A stretch of 64,000 nucleotides of DNA, taken from Nemophila menziesii (lineage: Eukaryota; Streptophyta; Magnoliopsida; Boraginales; Hydrophyllaceae). Both the position numbers and the translations under genes were made by a program. Positions 24,650-37,796 of this stretch are shown piece after piece. The notes under the pieces are model-generated. The model saw only the letters and a list, made by a program, of their open reading frames with translations. It did not search any database and was not told the DNA's origin. Location: assembly GCA_029959085.1 (NCBI GenBank), contig JARWIR010000018.1, forward strand, positions 806,001 through 870,000, written 5' to 3'. Each line of letters starts with the position of its first letter. The stretch's first letter is position 1.

Positions 24650-27600
24650 CTATTTAGTTGATTTATAATATTTTAAATTAAAAAGTATTCTCTTTTACCA
24701 CTATTTGCATATCTAATTGAGTTGTATTCTCTATTTCTTTTCAAAAGAAAATTAAATTCTACTAATAGTACACATATGATAGTTTTTCTATGTTAAGCTT
24801 TCTCTGTATGAAAGTTTAGAATAAATGAAAATAGTAGATAATGGTTACAAATTTAAAAAATTCATATGATAAACTAAACTTCCTATAGAGTCGAAAATTA
24901 ATAAATCATATTTTTTATGTTATTCTTACATATTTTAAACTCTAAATTTTATTTATATTTATGTCAAATTGTAAATTTAATAAATTAATAAATGTATAAA
25001 AACATATTTTTAGTCTAAAACTTACATTGTAGAAGAAATGTCAAAACCAACTACCACTTGTGAAATCATTTTCCTGTACAAAATGCTAATAAATTAAGAT
25101 CACAATTTCATTAAAATATTATGTTTTAAGATCTAAATTGTTTCAAATAATGTATTTTCTGAAAATTAATATATAACAAATAAAAAATATTGCATTATAG
25201 TTAATAAAAAGTGTGCAAATTATACACAAAAATATTAGGTAATACCAAACATATACAATTACCTGAAATTGATATTATAGGCTTTAAATCGTAGATTTGG
25301 ACTTAGAAAAAAACATAAATAATATAATTTTGTAAAAGAAATATAAATCTAGATCTACAAATGAGATGAAAAAATAATTTTTTTATTTTAATTTCACCTC
25401 TAGTAATCTAAATATTTGTTCAAACTTTTTGTAGGTTTAATCACAAAATTGTTGAATGAAAAAAAATTATTCAATTTTTGGAGATTGTAAGAAATGAATA
25501 GACGAGGTGTATGAATATATTACGGCTTGAGATAAATGAAAGCGTGATGAAATGAAAAACTAGGTCATAGAATTTTCTCTAAATATTATAATATTCTGTT
25601 GTTTTATGGGCTGGGCCTATTAGTTTAAATATATATATATAAATTAGACCATTTTCATTGGCCCATATACGTATGTATAAATTGTGGTTTTTTATCTATT
25701 CAAATATAATTTAAAATTTTAAAATAGTCTCGTGTTTTAAATATTTATGTGTATTCAAGGTGCAGGCATGTGTGTATATTTTATAAAATCCATAATATTT
25801 TGCAAGTTGAATAAAAATATTTAATTTAACAATATAATTATTTTAGTATTTGTTAGCGAAGTAAGTTGATATAAATGTCATAGTAAAACTAGGAAAAAAT
25901 TAGTTCCTTTAGAATTTAGCTATCCATATATAAGTTATTTTCCGTGTGGTTGGGTCCTCAAACACATACTATAGTACCTTGATATAATTTTATAATCCAA
26001 TAGAACAATGACCAATATCACGTATATATGTATGATGAAAAACTAATCTTTTGAAGGTTTAATATACTATTATTATAAAAATGTTATGATAATATGAGTA
26101 CATGGAGACAATTCCTACATAATTAATTTTAATTAATATTTATTAATCTAATCTTTATATTAGTAAAATTATCTATCGTTATTATGAGTTGCCTAAAAAA
26201 TATAATATTTATCTTTTGATACTTTAATCATTGATTATATTGAAAAATAAATAAATAAACTCCTTATTTGTGAGATATCGGTTTTTATGAGAAATAATAA
26301 AGTCTTTGGGAAATGTATGACATGTTACGCATAGATTCATTGGAAAGAAGTGTATGAAAAATAAATAAATTTAACTTATTTAAAAATATAAGGATGTATA
26401 TGAAGATAAGGAGATATTGACAGGATGAGAACAAATGGTTATACTGTTGACTCGGACGATGAATTTATTAAGCAAGAAAAGAAAAAAAGAAAATGACACT
26501 TTTTCAGTTTATATTATCCTAGTTTTACATAAGGTTAGGGTTATTAAGAATCAATAGAATGAACTAGAGAAGGTTATTAAAATAATTATAACAAAATAAA
26601 GATCTCTTAGTTTATTACTGATATGGAGAAATGACCAAATTGTTTAGAATAGTTTCCAAAATTGAAAGAGAAAATATCATACAAGTATAGAATATATAAT
26701 TATTTAAATAAAATTAACATCCAACAATAGCCCCATAACCAATGTTGAAACTAATATCTTTTCAGGACCATCTATTACATTACACGTAACTAGTAGTCAA
26801 ATATAATTAACATTTGATAAATTCATTAAAATTTATAAAAATACAACTTGATTAAATGTTATCCATGTTGGAGAACAACAAATATAGTATACGTGTATAG
26901 TTGGGGAAATAAAAATAATATTGTGATACAATAGGTTTCTAAATCGTGCAACTAGATAATTCAATTACAACGTACGACTAAGAAAAATGTTGTGTCCTTG
27001 TGGGTTTATCTTAGTGTTAGTTCATCATAATGTCAAGGAAGTACATCGTACAGGTAAGGATTGATTATAGTCACATGGACAAACTATGGTAATCTACCAA
27101 AAATTAATTAAGATCTTTCTGTAATAACTAGGAGATAATATGGACGGATAAAAAAATAACCTTAATATATCCTTTTGCTGAGTTTACTTTTTAAATTGTA
27201 ACATTAAGATTATAAATACAGTTAATACATTGAAAAGTATATAAAAAGACATTTAAAGGAAAGATATACACATATATGTACATACAAAGATTATTATACA
27301 ACATTTATTTACTCAAATATTGAAAAATATTTAGTTGATGTGTGGAAAAATATAAAAATGACTTCATAACAATAAATTACCCAAATTTGGCAAAACTGGT
27401 TAATTACAATAATGTTAAATAAGTGAAATATTGTGCTTGATATATAACCATTGAAAATAACTTTAGATTCACATATTTCCTATTTTTAAAACCCATAAAT
27501 CTTAACCAACAATTCTTTATTAAACCATTAAACCACAAAACCCTATAATATATAACCATTGAAAACACCTTTAGATTCACATATTAACCATTATCGTTTA

Positions 27601-28769
27601 ATATATATATAAATAACATAAATAATATATAACTACTAATAATTTCTAACGTAATCAACCATTTAATTCATTTTTAGGCTAAAAAAGACTAACTCTTGTT
27701 AGTGTTAGTATATGTATACTTTTTGTGTTACATAGTTTTCGCACCATTATAGTAAATCAATCAAGGTATAATTTTAATGTATATCAAGATTTGTATTAAT
27801 AAATTTAGAAGTAGGAATATTAATCTACAGTTAATTAATATTTATAAATGGACCAAAGACCATTACGATTTTACTTCTTGTAGCTTACAAATATTATATA
27901 TATATATATATATGCATAAAAGGATGATTTTTTTAACAACTCATAAACATAATATATAATACATATAATAAAATAACATGTGATACTATATGAAAACTAA
28001 TCCAACACACTTTTATATATTATTTTTATATAACTTATGTTTTTTAAACGCTAAAAGTTAAAAATAAAACTGTTCTCTCTTATTAAGCTCCTCCTAACTT
28101 TAGTATAATTTTTCTCTCTATTTATTTTCAAAATAAAATCGAATTGTACTAATAGTACATAACTTATAATATTTTATGTTATTTTTTCTTCACCCATATT
28201 TTGAATAAATAATATTAGTAAGTAATGACTACAAAAGTAGAAAAAAACCCACATGATATACACCCATCATATCGTTTGGGTCATCAACAAATCATATACT
28301 TTATAATATTCTTTCATAGTTAAGATGGATAATTTCTAACACATTACATGAAGTATTTCCAAAAATGTTATACCTCCGAAATTCTAAATAATACCAATTG
28401 ACCTCCCACGTTTAGTATACCCCGTCACGTAATGAAAATCCAACAATAATACATGGATCCTACGTTGTATAAGCAATAAAAATGCACAATAAGCCAAAAA
28501 GACATGGACAAGGACAAAACCACGATCGAAGAAAATAAATATAATATTGGATCCAACAATACATTCAATTTGGATCCTCCTTCTTCAATTTCATTTATGG
28601 CTGACAACAATAAAAATTGAAACCTAACATAATATATTTAAACATAAGGCTGATTTTGAATTATCTACCATTACATTTATGGGAACAAAAATGTTTATTT
28701 AGCGTAGTTGTTGAAGATCTATTGTATCTAACCAAAATTAGTAACATTAACATGTCAGTTTTTATAAAC

Positions 28770-28856
28770 GAGTAGATTTGGAGTCTTGAGGTCTCGATGC
28801 ACTATAACAGGGATGCATGTGTGCAGGTACTTGATACCCTCTTGCAAATCGAGCGC
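28770..28856 (-). pseudogene. Antisense kinase exon fragment, full-length A1-type copy (end of unit 4)
   Basis: 29 open codons: [16 protein letters not shown] then [13 protein letters not shown]. In units 1-3 this A1-type copy is truncated to 17 codons; here it is full length. Confidence 0.7.
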
Positions 28857-29922
28857 AAGTATATCATCAATTCTATTTTTTTGTCAAAATATATCATCAA
28901 TACTATAAAATCAAATAAAAAATAAACCAAAAAATAGGAATAAGTTAAAATAAAAAGGACCAAAGCATAGTAATTTGAACAGTGTAGGTTTAATTAAGTA
29001 TCTTCCCACTTTTACAAACTATATCTATCAAATAAACAAAAGGTATATTAAAATCTAGATTGGTCAATAATAAAAAAAATCAAGTAAATAAGTTCAATTA
29101 CTAGACCAACTAAGAATGATAAATCATGATAAAAAATTTAGAATACCATTATCAAACACCATCAAATGGACAGGATCCCGTGAAGGATTGTTTCTTCCTT
29201 TTAAACATCCATGGTTGTTTAAATAGTAATCCACTATGCAACAAATTGAACAAAAATGAAATGTTCCATAGGATATGTTGTATCAGTGGCTTCTGTAGCA
29301 GATTTTTGAGGAATAAGTGATGTCTCATTGTTAGACAAGTATTTCTAAAGGTAATTTAGACCGTTATACATTTAATTCTTATTAGTGACCAACACACTTT
29401 TCTGTATAATTTTTATTCTCCTCTTTCTACTACACCAAGTTGAAAAGACATGGATACATATGTATGTTTTATCATAATTTTTAAATTAAAAACTATTCTC
29501 TTTTACCATTACTCGTACATCTAATTGAGTTGTATTCTCTATGTCTTTATAAAAAAAATATACTAATAGTACACATATTATAGTTTTCCTATGTTACTCT
29601 TTCTCTGTATGAAAGTTTAGAATAAATGAAAATAGTAGATAATAGTTACAAATTTTTAAAATTCATATGATAATCTAAACCTCCTATGGAGTCCGAAATC
29701 AATAAATGATATTTTTTACATTATTCTTACATATTTTAAACTCTAAATATAATTTATATTTATGTCAAATTATAAATTTAATAAATTAATAAGAGTATAA
29801 AAATATATTTTTAGTCTAAAACTAACCTTGTAGAAAAATGTCATGACCAACGACCACATGTCAAATTATAAATACTAATAAATTAAGATCACGATTTCAT
29901 CAAAATATTATGTTTTATAAAT

Positions 29923-30009
29923 GAGTAGATTTTAAGTCTTGAGGTCTCGATGCACTATAACAGGGTTGCATGTGTGCAGGTACTTCATACCCTTTGCCAC
30001 ATCGAGAGC
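29923..30009 (-). pseudogene. Antisense Raf-like MAPKKK exon fragment, unit 5 (A2 copy)
   Basis: [16 protein letters not shown] and VIVHRDLKT, then a TAA (TTTTAAGTC on plus) where units 1-3 read TCA. Valine in ALDVAKGM is the residue usual in Raf-like kinases, so this copy is closer to the source exon at that position. Confidence 0.7.
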
Positions 30010-30425
30010 GGTTTTTGTTCTTGTTTTTAATATGGTTATTTTCACCAGGCTTGCACATCGAGCGTACGTATATCATCAATACTATTTTTGTCAAAATATA
30101 TCATCAATAATATAAAATCAAACAAAACATAAAACCAAAAAATAGGAATAAGTTAAAAAGAAAAGGATCAAAGCGTAGTAATTTAAGCAGAGTAGATTTA
30201 CTTGAGTTTCATTCCACATTTATAATTTGTATCAATGAAATAAACAAAAGATATAGTAAAATATAGATTGGTCAATAATAGAAAATAATCAAGTAAATAA
30301 GTTCAATTACTATACAATTATACATTTAATTCCTATTAGTGACCAACACACTTTTCTGTATAATTTTTATTCTCCTCTTTCTACTACACCAAGTCGAAAA
30401 GACATGGATACATATGTATGTTTTT

Positions 30426-31384
30426 GTGAAGCCATAAATAATAAAACAGTAATTATTGAAGGTAAAAATGAAGATAAAGAAAAGAGGTTAATGGATATTT
30501 ACTCAGGATGTGGAGGTATGAGTACTGGTCTAGTACTTGGAGCTAACCGTGGTGGAGTTAAATTAATCGTGGAATGGTCTATAGATTTAAACCCACACGC
30601 ATGCAAGAGTTTGAAACTAAACCATCCAGAAACACATGTTAGAAATAAACCAGATGAAGATTTACTTGCGTTACTGAAAGAATTGGAGAAGCTTTCAGAG
30701 TCGTTTAATCTAATTGGTGAAAAGGTGATTGAGGAGGAGAAAGAAGAAAAAGAGGAAGGAGATAGTAAAGTATTTGATTTGGGTGTTTTTCAGATGAAGA
30801 AGCTCGAAAGAGATGGCCTCACCTGTACGAAAAGAAAAAGGAAAATAGTGACGTCATTCAAGCAAAGAAGCACTACTCTCAAGGCTTAGTGGACACAGAG
30901 ACTTTCAATCTCCATAATAATGCTTTCGTGAAGGCAGGAAAAGACGAAGATTACTACATTTGTAATGTAGTGGAAATGTTCGAATCAGTAGAAAACAATC
31001 TTTTCTGCACGGCTGAGTGGTACTACCGAGCAAAAGATACAGTCATTGAAAAATGTGAAAATCACATACATGAGAAATGTGTGTTTCTCTCAGAGGTAAA
31101 AGATGACAATACATTGGATTGTCTCATTAAGAAGCTAAACATCGTTCATATACCTAATAACGTTAATTCAGAAAAGAAAGCTCAATTAATATCGCAATGT
31201 GACTTTTACTATGACAAGCTTTATTTACTACCCTACATTACATTTATGAATGTTCCACTCAATAACTTATCCGAGAGTAATTAAACAAAATCAACTGTTT
31301 CATCTGAATGTGAAGGCATAAATAATAAAACAGAAATTACTGAAGGTGAAAATGAAGATAAAGAAATGACGTTAATGGATATTT
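30426..31384 (+). pseudogene. Permuted CMT fragment, unit 5 (best preserved forward copy)
   Basis: Motif I frame runs from upstream [20 protein letters not shown] through [28 protein letters not shown] and an acidic linker. It then leaves the CMT frame at TTTTTCAG, an intron-acceptor-like site in front of DEEARKRWPHLYEKKKEN. The BAH frame is open at 30889-31284 (KAGKDEDYYICN, AEWYYRAKDTVIEKC). After the BAH stop the sequence starts again with SSECEAINNKTEITEGENED and LMDI. The same text that precedes motif I therefore also follows the BAH domain, as expected if two head-to-tail copies were collapsed. Confidence 0.86.
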
Positions 31385-31970
31385 TTTCTCGACCCATATT
31401 TTAAATAAAAAATATTAGTAAGTAATTATTAAAAAAGTAGAAAAAAACCTACATGATATACTCCCATCATATCGTTTGGGTCATCAACAAATCATATATT
31501 TTATAATATTCGTCCATAGTTAAGATGGATAATTACTAACACATTACATGAAGTATTTCTAAAAATGTTATACCTCCCAAATTCTAAACAATACCAATTT
31601 ACCTCCTACGTTTAGTATACCCCGTCACGTAATGAAAATCCAACAATACTACATGGATCCTACACTTGTACATGCAATACAAATGCACAATAAGCCAAAA
31701 AGACATGGACAAGGACAAAACCACGATCGAAGAAAATAAATATAATATTGGATCCAACAATACATTCAATTTGGATCCTCCTTCTTCAATTTCATTTATG
31801 GCTGACAACAATAAAAATTGAAACCTAACATAATATATTTAAACATAAGGCTGATTTTGAATTATCTACCATTACATTTATGGGAACAAAAATGTTTATT
31901 TAGCGTAGTTGTTGAAGATCTATTGTATCTAACCAAAATTAGTAACATTAACATGTCAGTTTTTATAAAC

Positions 31971-32057
31971 GAGTAGATTTGGAGTCTTGAGGTCTCGATG
32001 CACTATAACAGGGATGCATGTGTGCAGGTACTTCATACCCTCTTGCAAATCGAGCGC
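31971..32057 (-). pseudogene. Antisense kinase exon fragment, A1-type copy (end of unit 5)
   Basis: [16 protein letters not shown] and [13 protein letters not shown]; 29 open codons, nearly identical to 28770-28856. Confidence 0.68.
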
Positions 32058-33122
32058 AAGTATATCATCAATTCTATTTTTTTGTCAAAATATATCATCA
32101 ATACTATAAAATCAAATAAAAAATAAACCAAAAAATAGGAATAAGTTAAAATAAAAAGGACCAAAGCATAGTAATTTAAACAGTGTAGGTTTAATTAAGT
32201 ATCTTCCCACTTTTACAAAATATATCAATCAAATAAACAAAAGGTATATTAAAATCTAGATTGGTCAATAATAAAAAAAATCAAGTAAATAAGTTCAATT
32301 ACTAGACCAACTAAGAATGATAAATCATGATAAAAAATTTAGAATACCATTATCAAACACCATCAAATGGACAGGATCCCGTGAAGGATTGTTTCTTCCT
32401 TTTAAACATCCATGGTTGTTTAAATAGTAATCCACTATGCAACAAATTGAACAAAAATGAAATGTTCCATAGGATATGTTGTATCAGTGGCTTCTGTAGC
32501 AGATTTTTGAGGAATAAGTGATGTCTCATTGTTAGACAAGTATTTCTAAAGGTAATTTAGACCGTTATACATTTAATTCTTATTAGTGACCAACACACTT
32601 TTCTGTATAATTTCTATTCTCCTCTTTCTACTACACCAAGTTGAAAAGACATGGATACATATGTATGTTTTATCATAATTTAAATTAAAAACTATTCTCT
32701 TTTACCATTACTCGTACATCTAATTGAGTTGTATTCTCTATGTCTTTATAAAAAAAATATACTAATAGTACACATATTATAGTTTTCCTATGTTACTCTT
32801 TCTCTGTATGAAAGTTTAGAATAAATGAAAATAGTAGATAATAGTTACAAATTTTTAAAATTCATATGATAATCTAAACCTCCTATGGAGTCCGAAATAC
32901 AATAAATGATATTTTTTACATTATTCTTACATATTTTAAACTCTAAATATAATTTATATTTATGTCAAATTATAAATTTAATAAATTAATAAAAGTATAA
33001 AAATATATTTTTAGTCTAAAACTAACCTTGTAGGAAAATGTCATGACCAACGACCACACGTCAAATTATAAATACTAATAAATTAAGATCACGATTTCAT
33101 CAAAATATTATGTTTTATAAAT

Positions 33123-33209
33123 GAGTAGATTTGAAGTCTTGAGGTCTCGATGCACTATAACAGGGTTGCATGTGTGCAGGTACTTCATACCCTTTGCCAC
33201 ATCAAGAGC
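33123..33209 (-). pseudogene. Antisense Raf-like MAPKKK exon fragment, unit 6
   Basis: [16 protein letters not shown] and [13 protein letters not shown], all 29 codons open. Confidence 0.72.
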
Positions 33210-33625
33210 GGTTTTTGTTCTTGTTTTTAATATGGTTATTTTCACCAGGCTTGCACATCGAGCGTACGTATATCATCAATACTATTTTTGTCAAAATATA
33301 TCATCAATAATATAAAATCAAACAAAACATAAAACCAAAAAATAGGAATAAGTTAAAAAGAAAAGGATCAAAGCGTAGTAATTTAAGCAGAGTAGATTTA
33401 CTTGAGTTTCATTCCACATTTATAATTTGTATCAATGAAATAAACAAAAGATATAGTAAAATATAGATTGGTCAATAATAGAAAATAATCAAGTAAATAA
33501 GTTCAATTACTATACAATTATACATTTAATTCCTATTAGTGACCAACACACTTTTCTGTATAATTTTTATTCTCCTCTTTCTACTACACCAAGTCGAAAA
33601 GACATGGATACATATGTATGTTTTT

Positions 33626-34584
33626 GTGAAGCCATAAATAATAAAACAGTAATTATTGAAGGTAAAAATGAAGATAAAGAAAAGAGGTTAATGGATATTT
33701 ACTCAGGATGTGGAGGTATGAGTACTGGTCTAGTACTTGGAGCTAACCGTGGTGGAGTTAAATTAATCGTGGAATGGTCTATAGATTTAAACCCACACGC
33801 ATGCAAGAGTTTGAAACTAAACCATCCAGAAACACATGTTAGAAATAAACCAGATGAAGATTTACTTGCGTTACTGAAAGAATTGGAGAAGCTTTCATAG
33901 TCGTTTAATCTAATTGGTGAAAAGGTGATTGAGGAGGAGAAAGAAGAAAAAGAGGAAGGAGATAGTAAAGTATTTGATTTGGGTGTTTTTCAGATGAAGA
34001 AGCTCGAAAGAGATGGCCTCACCTGTACGAAAAGAAAAAGGAAAATAGTGACGTCATTCAAGCAAAGAAGCACTACTCTCAAGGCTTAGTGGACACAGAG
34101 ACTTTCAATCTCCATAATAATGCTTTCGTGAAGGCAGGAAAAGACGAAGATTACTACATTTGTAATGTAGTGGAAATGTTCGAATCAGTAGAAAACAATC
34201 TTTTCTGCACGGCTCAGTGGTACTACCGAGCAAAAGATACAGTCATTGAAAAATGTGAAAATCACATACATGAGAAATGTGTGTTTCTCTCAGAGGTAAA
34301 AGATGACAATACATTGGATTGTCTCATTAAGAAGCTAAACATCGTTCATATACCTAATAACGTTAATTCAGAAAAGAAAGCTCAATTAATATCGCAATGT
34401 GACTTTTACTATGACAAGCTTTATTTACTACCCTACATTACATTTATGAATGTTCCACTCAATAACTTATCCGAGAGTAATTAAACAAAATCAACTGTTT
34501 CATCTGAATGTGAAGCCATAAATAATAAAACAGAAATTACTGAAGGTGAAAATGAAGATAAAGAAATGACGTTAATGGATATTT
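33626..34584 (+). pseudogene. Permuted CMT fragment, unit 6
   Basis: As unit 5, but GAG becomes TAG after LEKLS (33898-33900), ending the motif I frame early. BAH frame open at 34089-34484 with the conserved AQWYY (unit 5 has AEWYY). Ends with the repeated CEAINNKTEITEGENED and LMDI text. Confidence 0.85.
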
Positions 34585-35198
34585 TTTCTCCACCCATATT
34601 TTAAATAAAAAATATTAGTAAGTAATGATTAAAAAAGTAGAAAAAAACCTACATGATATACTCCCATCATATCGTTTGGGTCATCAACAAATCATATATT
34701 TTATAATATTCGTCCATAGTTAAGATGGATAATTACTAACACATTACATGAAATATTTCTAAAAATGTTATACCTCCCAAATTCTAAACAATACCAATTT
34801 ACCTCCTACGTTTAGTATACCCTGTCACGTAATGAAAATCCAACAATACTACATGGATCCTACACTTGTACACGCAATACAAATGCACAATAGGCCAAAA
34901 AGAAATGGACAAGCAAAAAACCACGGTCTATGAAAATAAATACAATATTGGATCCAACAATACATTCAATTTGGATCCTCCTTCTTCAATTTTATTTATG
35001 GCTGACAACAATAAAAATCGAAACCTAACATAATATATTGAAACATAAGGCTGATTTTGAATTATCTACCATTTAATTTATGGGGTATATGATATATAAC
35101 AAAAACGTTTATTTGTGCTTGGTTCTCAAAAATCTATTGTATCCACAAAAGCTCTAATACCAAAATCACCAACCTTAACATGTCAGATTTTATAAACA

Positions 35199-35285
35199 GA
35201 GTAGATTTGGAGACTTGAGGTCTGGATTCACTATAACAGGGTTGCATGTGTGCAGGTACTTCATACCCTTTGCCACATCGAGAGC
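35199..35285 (-). pseudogene. Antisense Raf-like MAPKKK exon fragment (unit 6/7 boundary)
   Basis: Minus-strand codons [36 protein letters not shown] is the canonical wording of Raf-like kinases and looks ancestral, but HR has mutated to NP. Confidence 0.68.
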
Positions 35286-35853
35286 CATTTTTATTCTTAT
35301 TTTTTATATGGTTATTTTGATCAGGCTGGCATTTTGTCAAAATGTATCATCAATACTATAAAATCTAACCAAAAATAAAACCAAAAAATAGGAATAAGTT
35401 AAAAAGAAAAGGACCAAAGCATAGTAATTTAAGCAATGTAGGTTTACTTAAGTACCTTCCCACTTTTACAAACTATATCTATCAAATAAACAAAAGATAT
35501 AGTAAAATCTAGATTGGTCAATAAAAAAATAAAATTTAAGTAAATAAGTTCAATTACTAGACTAACAAAGAAAGATAAATCAAGATAAAATTCTCTGAAT
35601 ACCATTGTCAAACACCGTCAAATGGACAAGATCCTGTGAAAGATTGTTTCTTCTTTTTAAACTTCTATGGTTGTTTAAATAGTAATCCACTTTGCAAAAA
35701 ATTGAACAAAAACGAAATGTTCCATCGATATTTTGTATCAGTGGCTGCTGTAGCAGATATTTGATCCAACTGTAAAAGTCATAAGTGACGGTTCATTGAT
35801 AGACAAGTATTTCTAAAGGTAATTTCGACCATTATACATTTAATTACTGTTAT

Positions 35854-36067
35854 TGAACAACACACTTTTCTGCATAATTTTTATTCTCCTCTTTCTACTA
35901 CACCAAGTAGAAAAGACATGGATGCATATGTATGTTTTATAATATTTTAAATTAATAAGTTTTTTCTTTTACCAATACTCGTACATCTAATTGAGTTGTA
36001 TTCTCTATTTCTTTCAAAAGAAAATTAAATTTTACTAATAGTACACATATTATATTTTTTTATGTTA
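35854..36067 (+). repeat. Direct repeat flanking the Athila fragment, left copy
   Basis: TTGAACAACACACTTTTCTG through the B-type stretch to TTTTATGTTA. The same about 215 bp recurs immediately right of the insert at 38484-38698, with several differences. It is far too long for a target-site duplication. Confidence 0.8.
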
Positions 36068-36069
36068 AT

Positions 36070-36650
36070 CATGAAGTAAAATCAATCCTAGAGAAGACTG
36101 TTGGTCCTACTAGAAAAGATTGGTCAATGTAGTTAGACGACGCGTTGTGGGCCTATCGTACTGCGTTCAAAACTCCAGTTGGTGCATCTCCGTATCGTAT
36201 GGTGTATGGTGAGGCTTGTCACTTACCTCTTGAGTTTGAAATGGGTGCCTATTGGGCAATTGCGCAGTTGAACTTAGATCCTGCCTTAGCCGGAGAGAAT
36301 CGTATGATGAAGCTTAACAAACTTCATGAATTCCGATTGAATGCTTATGAAAATGCTAAACTCTACAAAGAAAACACTAAGAAATGGCATGACAATCGGA
36401 TTCGTGTGAAAAACTTTAAAGTGGGTCAAAAGGTGTTGAAATATAACTCAAAGTTCAGCAATTATCTGGGTAAGTTAAGGTCTATGTGGTCGGGTCCATA
36501 CATTGTGACCAAGGTTACACCTCATGGGGCGATATAAATAGAACATCCACTAGAGAACCGCACCTTCATGGTGAACGGTCATCGTTTAAAGATATACCAT
36601 GGAGGTAAAGATACCAACCGCTTGGAAGATCCACATCCCGGGGAGGTCAT
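36070..36650 (+). pseudogene. Ty3/gypsy (Athila/Tat-type) integrase C-terminal fragment
   Basis: Reads SILEKTVGPTRKDWS, a TAG stop, LDDALWAYRTAFKTPVGASP, YRMVYGEACHLPLEFE, AYENAKLYKENTKKWHD and a C-terminal WSGPYIVTKVTPHGAI ending in TAA, then (frame continuing past the stop) the downstream VNGHRLKIYHGG. This is the end of the integrase core and the C-terminal domain of Athila/Tat-lineage pol (family knowledge). The DDE residues, reverse transcriptase and gag are absent. Downstream ACGACCTTAAAC resembles the spacer that follows pol in this lineage. Two in-frame stops make it dead. Confidence 0.85.
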
Positions 36651-36730
36651 GTATCTCCTCGAAGTTCCGTAGAACTGTGAGGTAACCCGTCGAACTTAAC
36701 GACCTTAAACAAAAGACAATTCATTGTATT

Positions 36731-37796
36731 TTAGTTTGAGTTTTTAATTTTTGTATTATAAATTAGTTTGATTTCCATAAATTTAGTGTTTATTAATAAG
36801 AAATGAGGAAGGGTAGTTTTTTTTGATGATTTTAGGGGTAAAAAGGTCATGAGTTTGGGGTCGAAAAGACAAAAATAGAAGAAAAATGGGTGGTGTTCCA
36901 GGGGCAAAACTGGGAATCCGTTTGCGACGCTGTAACCCACCCATGAGCAAGCAAGATGTGGCTTCTTAATTCGCGAAGTCGACGCAAACCGGGGTCCTGG
37001 TTTTGCACAAACTAGGTACCTGGTTTTGAAAGCTGGAAATTTCGAATTCTCTGACCCAGCGTTTTGGGACACGCCATTCGCTGCGTCACCATCTGCGTGT
37101 CCACCTGCGCCGTTGACGTAAACCGGGAACCCGGTTTCTGCAAAACTGGGAACTCGGTTTCCGAGCTGTGATATTCTGAGTTTTCTGACCCAGCGTTTTG
37201 GTGTCAGCCCTTCGCTGCGTCTCCACTCTCGCCGTCGACACGAATCGGGGCCCTGGTTTTGCACAAACCGGGTACACGGTCTCGAGAGGTGAATTTTCTG
37301 ACCCAACGTTTTGGGGTCCAGCCAATTATTGCGTCTGAGGTAAAAAAAAATTCCGATTATGTAATTTTCGCGCCGACAAGGCGACGCGAAACTAGGAACC
37401 CGGTTTTCGCAAACCGGGAACCTGGTTTCCTCAGTGATGAGGCGGTTTTTTCCTTTTTGACCTAGGTTTATTAGCCTTTTCTGCAAGTTTTTACCAAAAA
37501 CGGTCCCATAACCTTCCCACCTCCGAAAATCATCATCAAAACCTATAAAAACCATCAAATCCTACCCTCTTTCATCACATTAACATAAAATCAACTCACC
37601 TCCTCTCCAAGATATCATCAAATCCTTAGTTTTTCACCAAGATTGTTCTTCACCCAATCCTTAAATTAAACCCAATTCTTGCTTCTCCCATACAAATTAA
37701 CCATTACCCATCTCATATTCCATCTTAATCTTCAATTCCTAAACCTCGAAACCTCAAAGTTCTAAGCTTTTCTCTAGCTTCTCACTATTTGAAGTT
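36731..37796. other. Retroelement post-pol spacer with GC-richer local repeats and a possible TATA box
   Basis: No supportable gene. Between about 36900 and 37440 there are imperfect repeats built on GGGAACCCGGTTT-like and TCTGACCCAGCGTTTTGG words, in both orientations and much richer in GC than the flanks. Long frames on either strand (275 and 79 codons on minus) come from these repeats and are rejected as genes. CCTATAAAAACC at 37540-37551 followed by a pyrimidine-rich leader could be a promoter for the frame downstream. Confidence 0.55.

Larger units (their letters stand above)
21789..28983. repeat. Tandem array unit 4 (7.2 kb), more diverged
   Basis: Same order of segments, but with clearly more substitutions and small indels than units 1-3 have among themselves. 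D runs about 25130-28765 with no gene seen and contains an (AT)n tract at about 27893-27914. It is probably an older copy: it retains a less decayed inverted CMT reading frame and a longer kinase remnant at its right end. Confidence 0.9.
28984..32184. repeat. Tandem array unit 5 (shortened, 3.2 kb)
   Basis: Contains A1, B1, A2 and the forward CMT fragment, then jumps at about 31385 (GGATATTTTTTCTC) to sequence matching the end of D (compare CACCTATATTTTGAATAAATA near 6475). The inverted CMT copy, B2 and most of D are absent. It is either a deletion derivative or the state before the inverted duplication. Confidence 0.9.
32185..35437. repeat. Tandem array unit 6 (shortened, 3.25 kb)
   Basis: Almost identical to unit 5, with the same internal deletion junction at about 34585, so units 5 and 6 arose by duplication of the shortened form. 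Its right end (about 34860-35437) has diverged toward unit 7 sequence. Confidence 0.9.

Noticed and set aside
29126..29320. 64-codon plus frame, also at 32327
   Set aside because: Broken by stop codons in units 1-4 and no domain; shared only by the duplicate units 5 and 6.
36731..37558. 275-codon minus frame in the retroelement spacer
   Set aside because: Built from internal repeats (GGGAACCCGGTTT-like words) that happen to lack stops; shadow frames exist on both strands.
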